A stretch of DNA of 64,000 nucleotides from Paenibacillus sp. sptzw28 (GTDB lineage: Bacteria; Bacillota; Bacilli; Paenibacillales; Paenibacillaceae): the NCBI RefSeq assembly GCF_019550795.1, contig NZ_CP080545.1, positions 2,437,501 to 2,501,500 of the forward strand, written 5' to 3'. Shown here in pieces: positions 7,761 through 15,630 of this stretch (position 1 is its first letter; each line of letters starts with the position of its first letter). The position numbers were made by a program, and so were the translations under genes. Under the pieces are notes generated by a model that was not told the DNA's origin, made no database searches, and worked only from the letters and a program-made list of their open reading frames with translations.

Positions 7761-9215
7761 ATGTGGAAACCTGAACCAAGCGGAGAACGACCGGTTTTTG
7801 CGCAAATAGCCGGATACTTTGAAAAGCAGATATTAAAAGGCGACCTGCCTCCAGGCGCCAAGCTTCCGACGGAACGGGAGCTTGCCTTGCAGCTTTGCGT
7901 CAACCGCAGCACGATCTCAGCCGCTTATGAGGAGCTGCGGGCATCGGGCCTTGTCACCTCCGTGCAAGGAAGCGGTACCCGAGTGAGCGATTCGTTGTGG
8001 GAGGCTGCAGAGGTGCGGACGCCGAACTGGCAGCGTTATACAGCCGTCCGCCAATTATTCGACCCCACGGCTGCTTTGCAGAGCCAGGTTTACGGATCGT
8101 TCGGCAAGCCGAATATTATTAATTTTGTCAAAGGCGAGCTGTCTCCGGATTTGATGCCCCTGGAGCTGTTGGAGCAGCGGCTTCCCGAGTTAAATCTATC
8201 GGAACCGTTCAGCTATTATTGCAGTTTTAAAGGCGATGCAGGTCTCAGAAGGACAATATCGCAGCGGCTTCAGGCTGAAGCCGGCATACTTACAGATCCT
8301 GAGCATCTCTTAATTAGCGCGGGAGTGAAGCACTCACTTCATCTAATCTGCCATACTCTTCTTCAACCGGGCGACGCTATTGCGGTCGAAGGACCTTCCT
8401 ATTTATACAGCATGAACGTCCTGTCTTCGGCAGGACTGCGTCTTGTGAAGCTGCCGATTGACAGTCAGGGTCTAAATCCGGAGCAGTTGCCCGAGCTTGC
8501 CCGCAAACATCGGGTGAAAATGGTATTGACCAACCCGACTTACCAAAATCCGACCGGCACTACGCTTTCTCTCGCCCGACGGATTACCTTGCTTGATATA
8601 TGCGCGCAGCTAAGAATACCCATCATTGAGGATGATCCGTACTCGCTGCTGTTTTTAGACGAAGCGGGGCGATCCCTGCCCCCTTTGAGAGCTTTGCCTG
8701 GGGGAGACCGGACCGTTATATACCTCGGAACGATGTCCAAAATCGCCACGCCGGGCATGCGTATCGGATGGATAATTGCGCCTCTGACTGTGACGGCCAA
8801 GCTTGCCGAGGCCAAAAGCCGGATGGGCTACAGCACGAGCCATATCGGTGAAAGATTGGCGGACCGTTTCTTGAATACAGGGGGGTATGAGGCTCATCTA
8901 TCGTATATTCGAGGACGTTTAAGGACGAGAAGAGACTGCATGCTGGGAGCGATTCGGGAGCATATCGAACCATTGGCAGTTCCGGTATTGTCAAACAGCC
9001 GCCCAGGCGGTTATTATGTATGGCTAAAGCTGAAAAAAAACATCCTGGACAGGGATATGCTCGAAGCAGCGATCAGCGAAGGCGTTCTTTGCTTGCCCGG
9101 CCGGGTATTCGGTGCCGACGACGGCTTTCTGCGGCTCTCATTCGCGGCAATCGGCGAGGAACAAATACAGGAAGGTGTCCGCCGTTTGGGCAGGGCACTC
9201 CTCGGGATAACATAA
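7761..9215 (+). CDS. MocR-type PLP-dependent transcriptional regulator (GntR + aminotransferase fold)
   Basis: Fusion regulator, 484 aa. An N-terminal GntR winged helix (about residues 5-75: PVFAQIAGYFEKQILKG ... PTERELALQLCVNRSTISAAYEELR) is joined by a linker to a fold-type I aminotransferase domain. PLP-binding features include NPTYQNPTG, EDDPYS and the lysine in TMSKIATPGMRIGW. The start is ATG 7761 behind GGAGGAGGGGG; an in-frame GTG six codons upstream lies inside that site. Members sense amino acids, amines or PLP. Target genes could be itself and the divergent DJ-1 gene. The effector is unknown. Confidence 0.9.
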   Translation: MWKPEPSGERPVFAQIAGYFEKQILKGDLPPGAKLPTERELALQLCVNRSTISAAYEELRASGLVTSVQGSGTRVSDSLWEAAEVRTPNWQRYTAVRQLFDPTAALQSQVYGSFGKPNIINFVKGELSPDLMPLELLEQRLPELNLSEPFSYYCSFKGDAGLRRTISQRLQAEAGILTDPEHLLISAGVKHSLHLICHTLLQPGDAIAVEGPSYLYSMNVLSSAGLRLVKLPIDSQGLNPEQLPELARKHRVKMVLTNPTYQNPTGTTLSLARRITLLDICAQLRIPIIEDDPYSLLFLDEAGRSLPPLRALPGGDRTVIYLGTMSKIATPGMRIGWIIAPLTVTAKLAEAKSRMGYSTSHIGERLADRFLNTGGYEAHLSYIRGRLRTRRDCMLGAIREHIEPLAVPVLSNSRPGGYYVWLKLKKNILDRDMLEAAISEGVLCLPGRVFGADDGFLRLSFAAIGEEQIQEGVRRLGRALLGIT

Positions 9216-9229
9216 TTAAGACATTAAAA

Positions 9230-9263
9230 AAGCCGCTTTCAGTTAATCTGATAAGCGGCTTTG
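9230..9263 (+). terminator. Rho-independent terminator of the mocR gene
   Basis: AAAGCCGCTT at 9230-9239 pairs with AAGCGGCTTT at 9254-9263. The A-tract before it could also serve the minus-strand tRNA-Arg transcript. Confidence 0.7.
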
Positions 9264-9283
9264 CTCATATTCATAGTTGAAGT

Positions 9284-9359
<76 letters not shown>

Positions 9360-9370
9360 ACGTAATGAGT

Positions 9371-9400
9371 ATTATAACATGTGGTGTTAAAAATGTGCAA
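9371..9400 (-). promoter_or_regulatory. Promoter of tRNA-Arg
   Basis: Minus-strand TTGCAC (9400-9395), 18-nt spacer, TATAAT (9376-9371), placed 11 nt before the mature tRNA 5' end. Confidence 0.6.
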
Positions 9401-9505
9401 GAGTCAAAAAAATGGATTTCTTCGACTGCAATTCCGAGTGTCCATCCTTACGGAAGTCCTCGCATGACCTGTTGCAGCTTCGCTCAATAAAGGGAAAAGA
9501 ATGGA

Positions 9506-9546
9506 AAGGACTGCCTGCATCACACAAGTGACGCCGGGCAGTCCTT
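9506..9546 (-). terminator. Terminator-like hairpin after tRNA-Gly
   Basis: AAGGACTGCC at 9506-9515 pairs with GGCAGTCCTT at 9537-9546. On the minus strand it is followed by a pyrimidine-rich, T-rich stretch, suiting termination of the tRNA-Gly transcript. Confidence 0.55.
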
Positions 9547-9608
9547 GATTTGAAGAAGACTATTTATATCCTTCAGGATTCGGGACCCTTCAGGATGGTT
9601 ATTCATAA

Positions 9609-9682
9609 TGGAGCGGGTGAAGGGAATCGAACCCTCGCCTCAAGCTTGGGAAGCTGGCGTTCTGCCATTGAACTACACCCGC
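9609..9682 (-). tRNA. tRNA-Gly (anticodon CCC)
   Basis: Acceptor GCGGGTG pairs with CACCCGC, discriminator T, and CCA encoded. The D-arm is GTTCAATGGCAGAAC and the T-loop TTCGATT. The anticodon loop TTCCCAA gives CCC, reading GGG. The anticodon stem CCAGC/GCTTG has a C-T mismatch at its second pair (28:42), which is unusual. Length is 74 nt with CCA. Confidence 0.93.
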
Positions 9683-9706
9683 AGCAAACCGTGACAATGA
9701 TTAATT

Positions 9707-9735
9707 ATGATAGCACACGCATAAATGGAAATCAA
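9707..9735 (-). promoter_or_regulatory. Promoter of tRNA-Gly
   Basis: Minus-strand TTGATT (9735-9730), 17-nt spacer, TATCAT (9712-9707), 24 nt before the tRNA 5' end. Confidence 0.6.
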
Positions 9736-9864
9736 CAGCAGACAATGTTATAATCGTACTCAATCGAAAGCGATGTCCGGTTCGCGGCGCGGTTCCACAG
9801 ACAAGGCGGTGAGACTATTACAACTTCAAATACTCCGCACGGCGACGGAAAAGAAAACGTATAC

Positions 9865-10776
9865 TTGTTTCCAAACATGCTTGATCAATATCAGCTGCAG
9901 CTTACCCGCATGCTGGAGGCCGAACAATACGGGGCGGCGAAACGTCTGCTCCGCTTTTTGCTGCAGTGCCAGGGCGAGGAGAAGCGCCATTATGAGGAAT
10001 GGGGCAGTCTGCTGAGGTGGCTGGATATGGCATTTCCGTCACACGAAATGGAAGAACAAGGCGCAGGTCCGCTGGCGCATGCCAAGCATCAAGAAGAGGA
10101 GGAGGCAGATGAAGAATCGCTGCGGCGCGAAGCGCTTGCAGCGGATGAGTATGACGACGATTATGTGAAGCAGGTCCTGTACATTATGCAGCACCATCCG
10201 ATTGCGGACCAACAGGTCCTCGCTCTCGAAAGGGCCGCCCATCTCGATCATCCGGACGTGGATCAGACGATTGTGACCTGGTTGACCGGAGAGGAGCTGC
10301 ATCCGGCCCTGCAGTTTAAAGCGCTCCAATGCCTGCGCCGGCGAGGGGTATCGGGAAAGCTCCCGATTGTCCGGCTCGGCGAACACGTAGAGGTGGAGAT
10401 CGAACAGACACCGCTATCCATGGACGAATTTCCGGAGACGGTTACGAGAGTCGTTGAACGGGTGGAATCGGTAACGGAGGTTCTCGACGCCACCATGCCT
10501 CATTTCGCCCGCGAGATGTGGAAAGAATTTCTGCAATGTTTCTACGGAACATCCGCATACGAACGCCTGCTTGCCGGCGATGACGATACCGTGGACTGTT
10601 TCGCGGCGGCGCTGCACCAGATCGTGCAGCTGTCCTTATACGGCAGAGTCAGCGACGACGATTTAAGAGATACATACGGAATAACGGAATCTCTCAGATT
10701 CCGGTATGAACAAATTTGCCGTTCGCTCCGGCTGGTCGCTCAGCTGCAAGATAGGGATGATGGCGACGAGCCTTGA
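9865..10776 (+). CDS. Conserved protein upstream of tig, helical-repeat-like, function unknown
   Basis: About 303 aa, acidic and mostly helical; it occupies the position of B. subtilis ysoA (a TPR protein) upstream of the trigger factor gene, although homology is not demonstrated here. The N-terminal part LDQYQLQLTRMLEAEQYGAAKRLLRFLL looks like a TPR-type helix pair, followed by an acidic linker rich in Glu, and later a HEAT-like segment around VLALERAAHLDHPDVDQTIVTWL. The start is uncertain: TTG 9865 and ATG 9877 have weak ribosome binding sites, whereas an in-frame ATT at 9817 has AAGGCGGTGA just upstream. No membrane segment. Function not assigned. Confidence 0.75.
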   Translation: MFPNMLDQYQLQLTRMLEAEQYGAAKRLLRFLLQCQGEEKRHYEEWGSLLRWLDMAFPSHEMEEQGAGPLAHAKHQEEEEADEESLRREALAADEYDDDYVKQVLYIMQHHPIADQQVLALERAAHLDHPDVDQTIVTWLTGEELHPALQFKALQCLRRRGVSGKLPIVRLGEHVEVEIEQTPLSMDEFPETVTRVVERVESVTEVLDATMPHFAREMWKEFLQCFYGTSAYERLLAGDDDTVDCFAAALHQIVQLSLYGRVSDDDLRDTYGITESLRFRYEQICRSLRLVAQLQDRDDGDEP

Positions 10777-10801
10777 TATTCGGCTGGATGTTGATTATAA
10801 T
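10773..10801 (+). promoter_or_regulatory. Sigma-A promoter of tig
   Basis: TTGATA at 10773-10778, a 17-nt spacer, and perfect TATAAT at 10796-10801. It overlaps the end of the upstream gene and lies 69 nt before the tig start. Confidence 0.8.
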
Positions 10802-10869
10802 AGAATGGTTTATTAAGCGTGAAACATAAACGCAGCTCGCGTTATTTAATTTGGAGGGGAAAGCATAAC

Positions 10870-12171
10870 ATGAAAGCAACATGGGAAAAAATAGACAAGA
10901 ACCTTGTCGCGCTCGACGTAGAAGTCGAAGCCGGACAAGTGAACGAGGCGCTTGACAAAGCGTTTAAGAAGGTTGTTGTGAAAGTAAACGTGCCAGGCTT
11001 CCGTAAAGGTAAAGTGCCGCGGGGCATTTTTGAATCCCGTTTCGGCGTGGAAAGCCTGTATCAGGATGCAATCGACATTTTGCTCCCGGACGCTTATTCC
11101 GAAGCAGTTAAAGAAACAGGTATCGTTCCGGTTGACCGCCCGGACATCGAAGTGGATCAGTTCGCCAAAGGTCAAGCATTCAAATTCAAAGCAAAAGTTA
11201 CGGTTAAACCTGAAGTTCAGCTTGGTGAATATAAAGGCCTGGAAGTGCCGGCAGAGGAAGTCAACGTAAGCGAGGAAGAAATCACGGAGGAACTCGATCG
11301 CCTGCAGCAGCGTCATGCTGAATTGACGGTTATCGAGGAAGGCGCAGCCGAGAAGGGCGACGTTGCCGTTATTGATTTCGACGGGTACGTGGACGGCGAA
11401 GCGTTCGAAGGCGGCAAAAGCGAGCGTTATTCCCTTGAACTCGGTTCCGGTTCCTTCATCCCGGGCTTTGAAGAACAAGTGATCGGCATGCAGACAGGCG
11501 ACTTCAAAGATGTCGAAGTTACCTTCCCTGAGAGCTACCATGCGGAGAACCTGGCAGGCAAATTAGCCGTGTTCAAAGTGAAGCTGCACGAAATCAAACG
11601 TAAAAATCTTCCCGCACTTGACGATGAATTTGCCAAAGACGTGAGTGAATTCGATACGCTTGAGGAATTCAAGCAGGATCTCGTAAGCAAATTGGCGGAA
11701 CGCAAACAGAAGGAAAACGAGCAGGCGCGCGAAGCGGCTGTGGTCGAGAAAGCTGCTGATGCTGCTGTAATCGATATTCCGGAAGCTATGATCGATTCCG
11801 AAACAGGCTACATGCTTCGCGATTTCGAGAACCGCCTGCGCATGCAGGGGATGAATCTCGAGCTGTACTATCAGTTCTCCGGGCAAGATGAAGCTGCGCT
11901 TCGCAGCCAGATGCGCGCCGATGCGGAGAAGCGGGTCCGCAACAACCTCGTTCTCGAGCAAATTGCCAAGCTTGAAGGCATCGAAGCGGGAGAGGCTGAC
12001 CTGAACGAAGAATTGGAGAATCTGTCCAAACAATACAGCCGTTCGGTCGAAGAGCTCCGCACTTTGTTCACGAGCAACGGCAACCTCGAAAACATCAAAG
12101 AAGATCTCGTGCTTCGCAAAACGATTAAATTCCTGCTGGAAAACAGCAAGGCAGCGAGCGAAGTGGCATAA
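10870..12171 (+). CDS. tig: Trigger factor (ribosome-associated chaperone, PPIase)
   Basis: Co-translational folding factor docking at the ribosome exit tunnel through L23. It is 433 aa, the normal length. The ribosome-binding signature GFRKGKVPR is near residues 43-51; the FKBP-type PPIase domain is central (GDVAVIDFDGYVDGEAFEGG ... SFIPGFEEQVIGM, about 160-240), and the C-terminal arms follow. The start ATG 10870 is behind GGAGGGG; an upstream in-frame ATG at 10819 is not used. It has its own promoter and terminator and precedes clpP and clpX, the common Firmicute order. Confidence 0.98.
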   Translation: MKATWEKIDKNLVALDVEVEAGQVNEALDKAFKKVVVKVNVPGFRKGKVPRGIFESRFGVESLYQDAIDILLPDAYSEAVKETGIVPVDRPDIEVDQFAKGQAFKFKAKVTVKPEVQLGEYKGLEVPAEEVNVSEEEITEELDRLQQRHAELTVIEEGAAEKGDVAVIDFDGYVDGEAFEGGKSERYSLELGSGSFIPGFEEQVIGMQTGDFKDVEVTFPESYHAENLAGKLAVFKVKLHEIKRKNLPALDDEFAKDVSEFDTLEEFKQDLVSKLAERKQKENEQAREAAVVEKAADAAVIDIPEAMIDSETGYMLRDFENRLRMQGMNLELYYQFSGQDEAALRSQMRADAEKRVRNNLVLEQIAKLEGIEAGEADLNEELENLSKQYSRSVEELRTLFTSNGNLENIKEDLVLRKTIKFLLENSKAASEVA

Positions 12172-12221
12172 GGAGACCGAAGCCGTCCGCAGGGCGGCTC
12201 GCTTGATCATCGGATTCAGAT

Positions 12222-12249
12222 AAGGCACGTACATACGTGCCTTATTTTT
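12222..12249 (+). terminator. Rho-independent terminator of tig
   Basis: AAGGCACGT at 12222-12230, loop ACAT, ACGTGCCTT at 12235-12243, then ATTTTT. Confidence 0.85.
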
Positions 12250-12407
12250 CCCTAATCGGCACTATCTGTTTGTAACTTGGGGCTTTGCCCCGTACATAAC
12301 GGACCGCCGGTATCGTATAATGTAGTATTCAGAAAAATGACATTGCTTCCTGAACATGATAAAATAAGATCGGAATCCAAGCCAAAGAAGGAAAGAAGGT
12401 TGATCGC

Positions 12408-12995
12408 ATGAATCTGGTACCTATTGTCGTTGAGCAGACAAACAGGGGAGAACGCTCTTACGATATTTACTCCCGCCTTTTAAAGGATCGGATTATCTTT
12501 TTGGGAAGTGCGATCGACGATGATGTTGCGAATTCCATCATTGCTCAGCTGCTTTTTCTGGCAGCGGACGACCCGGAAAAGGACATCCACCTGTATATTA
12601 ACTCTCCGGGCGGATCAGTTACCGCCGGGATGGGGATATTTGATACGATGCAGTTTATAAAGCCGGACGTATCGACCATTTGCGTAGGCTTGGCAGCGAG
12701 TATGGGTTCACTGCTGTTGACGGCCGGCGCCAAGGGGAAACGCTTTGCACTGCCGAACAGCGAAGTTATGATACACCAGCCGCTTGGCGGCGTTCGCGGG
12801 CAAGCGTCTGATATCAAAATCCACGCGGATTGGATTTTGAAGACGAAACAGAAATTGAACCAAATCTATGTGGACCGTACGGGACAGCCTTATGAGAAAG
12901 TCGACCGGGATACCGACCGCGACTTCTTCATGAGTGCGGAAGAGGCGCTTAATTACGGCCTCATCGACAAGGTCGTCACATCTTCCATCCTGTAA
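12408..12995 (+). CDS. clpP: ATP-dependent Clp protease proteolytic subunit
   Basis: Self-compartmentalised serine protease forming a 14-mer with ClpX or ClpC. It is 195 aa. The catalytic triad is visible: Ser98 in GLAASMGS, His123 in VMIHQPLGG and Asp172 in DRDTDRDFF. The start ATG follows GAAAGAAGG. A TATAAT at 12316-12321 is a possible -10 with a poor -35. No tandem GGTCAAA CtsR operator was seen upstream. It lies 25 nt upstream of clpX, so the two are probably co-transcribed. Confidence 0.98.
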   Translation: MNLVPIVVEQTNRGERSYDIYSRLLKDRIIFLGSAIDDDVANSIIAQLLFLAADDPEKDIHLYINSPGGSVTAGMGIFDTMQFIKPDVSTICVGLAASMGSLLLTAGAKGKRFALPNSEVMIHQPLGGVRGQASDIKIHADWILKTKQKLNQIYVDRTGQPYEKVDRDTDRDFFMSAEEALNYGLIDKVVTSSIL

Positions 12996-13020
12996 AATAT
13001 CGAAACGAAGGGGTGATCCC

Positions 13021-14277
13021 ATGTTTAAATTTAATGACGAGAAGGGCCAATTGAAATGCTCGTTTTGCGGCAAGTCGCAAGATCAGGTGCGAAAGCTTGT
13101 CGCCGGTCCTGGCGTCTATATATGCGATGAATGTATCGAGTTGTGTACGGAAATCGTCGAAGAGGAGCTCGGCCACGAGGAAGAGCTTGATCTGAAGGAT
13201 ATTCCGAAACCAAGAGATATCCGCAATATTCTCGATCAATACGTAATCGGGCAAGAGCAAGCGAAGAAATCGCTGTCTGTAGCGGTATATAACCATTACA
13301 AACGGGTCAATTCGCAAAGTAAACTTGAGGATGTCGAGCTTCAGAAGAGCAACATCCTGCTGGTTGGACCGACCGGCTCCGGGAAGACGCTTCTAGCCCA
13401 GACGATGGCGAAGATCTTGAATGTGCCGTTTGCAATCGCGGATGCCACATCTCTTACGGAAGCCGGCTATGTCGGTGAAGACGTAGAGAATATTTTGCTC
13501 AAGCTGATCCAGGCTGCAGACTACGATGTTGAAAAAGCCGAACGCGGCATTATTTACATCGATGAGATCGATAAAGTTGCGCGCAAATCGGAGAATCCTT
13601 CGATTACCCGTGACGTTTCGGGCGAAGGCGTGCAGCAGGCGCTTCTGAAAATATTGGAGGGTACGGTTGCATCGGTTCCACCGCAAGGCGGACGCAAGCA
13701 CCCCCACCAAGAGTTTATCCAAATCGATACGACGAACATTTTGTTCATCTGCGGCGGTGCCTTTGACGGTCTGGAGCAGCTTATTAAACGCCGTATCGGC
13801 AAGAAGGTCATCGGTTTTAATACAGCCGGCGACGGACAGAAGGACTTGAAAGCAGGCGAATACTTGTCGATGGTGCTTCCGGAGGATCTGCTCAAATTCG
13901 GTCTCATACCGGAGTTTGTAGGCCGTTTGCCGGTCATCTCGACACTTGAGCCTCTTGATGAGCAAGCGCTTGTGCGTATCCTTTCCGAGCCGAAGAATGC
14001 GCTCGTGAAGCAGTATCAGAAGCTGCTCGAAATGGATAACGTCAAACTCGATTTCGAGCAGGCGGCTTTGGAGGCTATTGCCAAAGAAGCGATCAAACGG
14101 AACACCGGCGCGCGCGGCTTGCGGGCGATAATAGAAGGCTTGATGCTCGACGTCATGTATGAAGTGCCTTCGCGCGACGACGTCAGCACCTGCCTCATAA
14201 CGGAGAAGGTTGTTCAGGACCGGAATATGCCTGAGCTGGTCTCCAAGAAAGGCAAGAAGAAGGAAGAAAGCGCCTGA
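13021..14277 (+). CDS. clpX: Clp protease ATP-binding subunit ClpX
   Basis: AAA+ unfoldase that feeds substrates to ClpP. It is 418 aa. The N-terminal zinc-binding domain has CSFC near residue 16 and CDEC near 36; Walker A is GPTGSGKT near 120, Walker [10 protein letters not shown] near 180, and the sensor and RKH-type pore regions follow. The start ATG 13021 lies behind AAGGGGTGA; an in-frame extension back into clpP is not used. It ends 98 nt before ispG, with a strong hairpin between. Confidence 0.98.
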   Translation: MFKFNDEKGQLKCSFCGKSQDQVRKLVAGPGVYICDECIELCTEIVEEELGHEEELDLKDIPKPRDIRNILDQYVIGQEQAKKSLSVAVYNHYKRVNSQSKLEDVELQKSNILLVGPTGSGKTLLAQTMAKILNVPFAIADATSLTEAGYVGEDVENILLKLIQAADYDVEKAERGIIYIDEIDKVARKSENPSITRDVSGEGVQQALLKILEGTVASVPPQGGRKHPHQEFIQIDTTNILFICGGAFDGLEQLIKRRIGKKVIGFNTAGDGQKDLKAGEYLSMVLPEDLLKFGLIPEFVGRLPVISTLEPLDEQALVRILSEPKNALVKQYQKLLEMDNVKLDFEQAALEAIAKEAIKRNTGARGLRAIIEGLMLDVMYEVPSRDDVSTCLITEKVVQDRNMPELVSKKGKKKEESA

Positions 14278-14293
14278 TTCAATAAGCACCGTT

Positions 14294-14352
14294 CAAAGTA
14301 TCCACCTCTGCCTAAGCGGCCATAAAGCCGCTCCCCGCAGGGGTGGACTTTG
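14294..14352 (+). ncRNA. Strong two-level hairpin between clpX and ispG
   Basis: Outer arms 14294-14311 (CAAAGTATCCACCTCTGC) and 14337-14352 (GCAGGGGTGGACTTTG) pair along nearly their whole length with one small bulge and one T-G wobble. An inner hairpin is AGCGGC (14315-14320) with GCCGCT (14327-14332). No T-tract follows, so it is not a plain terminator. It may be a processing site, an mRNA stabiliser for clpX, or a cis element 24 nt upstream of the ispG start. Confidence 0.45.
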
Positions 14353-14375
14353 ACGTTCACGGGAGAGGTTACCTG

Positions 14376-15494
14376 ATGTATTCACGAAAAGAAACCATAC
14401 CGGTCAAAGTAGGACCCCTGACAATTGGCGGAAGCGATGAAGTAGTCATTCAAAGTATGTGCACGACGAAGACGGCGGACGTGGAAGCTACGGTAGCGGA
14501 AATACTGCGTCTGGAAGAAGCCGGCTGTCAAATCGTCCGTGTAACGGTGAATAACAAGGAAGCCGCGGCAGCTATCAAAGAAATCAAGAAGCGCATTCAT
14601 ATTCCGCTGGTGGCGGATATTCATTTCGATCACCGCCTTGCGCTTGCCGCTATTGAGAACGGTGTCGATAAAGTACGGATCAATCCGGGGAATATCGGCC
14701 GCAGAGAAAAGGTGGAAGCCGTCGTCAAAGCATGCAAGGAACGCGGCATTCCAATTCGAATCGGCGTAAATGCAGGCTCGCTTGAGAACCATTTGTTGGA
14801 AAAGTACGGCTACCCCACGCCTGAGGCGATGGTCGAGAGCGCTTTATTTCATATCGGCATACTGGAAGAATTGGACTTCTACGATATTATCGTGTCCCTG
14901 AAAGCATCGGACGTACCAATGGCTATCGCAGCTTACCGGATGGCGGCCGAACAAATCCGCTACCCGCTCCATCTTGGGATTACCGAGGCGGGCACGCTTC
15001 ATTCCGGCACGATTAAGAGCTCGGCGGGTATCGGAGCACTGCTGGCGATGGGAATCGGGAATACGGTTCGAATCAGTCTGAGCGCGGATCCGGTAGAAGA
15101 GGTCAAGGTGGCCCGCGAGCTGCTCAAATGCTTCGGTCTGATTACCAACGCGGCTACGCTTGTCTCATGTCCGACCTGCGGGCGTCTGGATATCGATTTG
15201 TTCTCGATCGCCAATGAGGTGGAAGAGTATATCAGTAAGATTAAAGTACCGATCAAAGTTTCCGTCCTTGGCTGTGCGGTGAATGGGCCCGGGGAAGCGC
15301 GCGAGGCGGACATCGGCATTGCCGGGGCACGCGGCGAAGGCATGCTGTTCAGATATGGCGAAATGATCCGTAAAGTTCCGGAGAATGACCTTCTTGCGGA
15401 ACTGAAGAAGGAAATCGATGAAATCGTTCGCGTCTATGAGGCGACGGGTGAAATTCCGGGACGTAAGCAGCACTCTCCCGTTTCATCCGGATAA
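14376..15494 (+). CDS. ispG: 4-hydroxy-3-methylbut-2-enyl diphosphate synthase
   Basis: Fe-S enzyme of the MEP isoprenoid pathway converting MEcPP to HMBPP. It is 372 aa, the short bacterial form with a TIM barrel and a C-terminal Fe-S domain. The N-terminus has [18 protein letters not shown]; the [4Fe-4S] cysteines are in SCPTCGR and [12 protein letters not shown]. The start ATG 14376 lies behind GGGAGAGG. Its place between clpX and lonB is not the B. subtilis arrangement. It ends at a strong terminator. Flavodoxin or ferredoxin as electron donor is inferred. Confidence 0.97.
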   Translation: MYSRKETIPVKVGPLTIGGSDEVVIQSMCTTKTADVEATVAEILRLEEAGCQIVRVTVNNKEAAAAIKEIKKRIHIPLVADIHFDHRLALAAIENGVDKVRINPGNIGRREKVEAVVKACKERGIPIRIGVNAGSLENHLLEKYGYPTPEAMVESALFHIGILEELDFYDIIVSLKASDVPMAIAAYRMAAEQIRYPLHLGITEAGTLHSGTIKSSAGIGALLAMGIGNTVRISLSADPVEEVKVARELLKCFGLITNAATLVSCPTCGRLDIDLFSIANEVEEYISKIKVPIKVSVLGCAVNGPGEAREADIGIAGARGEGMLFRYGEMIRKVPENDLLAELKKEIDEIVRVYEATGEIPGRKQHSPVSSG

Positions 15495-15537
15495 CTTAGA
15501 AATTCGGTTAAACTTTACATCCGCATAGCGATTATTC

Positions 15538-15594
15538 CATCCGGCCGGGGGCAATACTGACAAGTATGAGTTCCCGATAAGCCGGATGTTTTTG
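15538..15594 (+). terminator. Long rho-independent terminator after ispG
   Basis: CATCCGGC at 15538-15545 pairs with GCCGGATG at 15581-15588, followed by TTTTTG. The interior also pairs (ATACT with AGTAT), giving one long hairpin. Confidence 0.8.
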
Positions 15595-15630
15595 TTGTTT
15601 CTTCTTACATGAGAGGAGTGTTTAATCGCT

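Noticed and set aside
10846..12234. Long minus-strand ORFs opposite tig (231 and 223 codons)
   Set aside because: They are antisense shadows of trigger factor with no ribosome binding site and unnatural composition rich in Phe and Arg.
12250..12407. CtsR operator upstream of clpP
   Set aside because: No tandem GGTCAAA heptads were found.
13393..14289. 298-codon minus-strand ORF opposite clpX
   Set aside because: Mirror of a well-supported gene; no start signals and no recognisable family.
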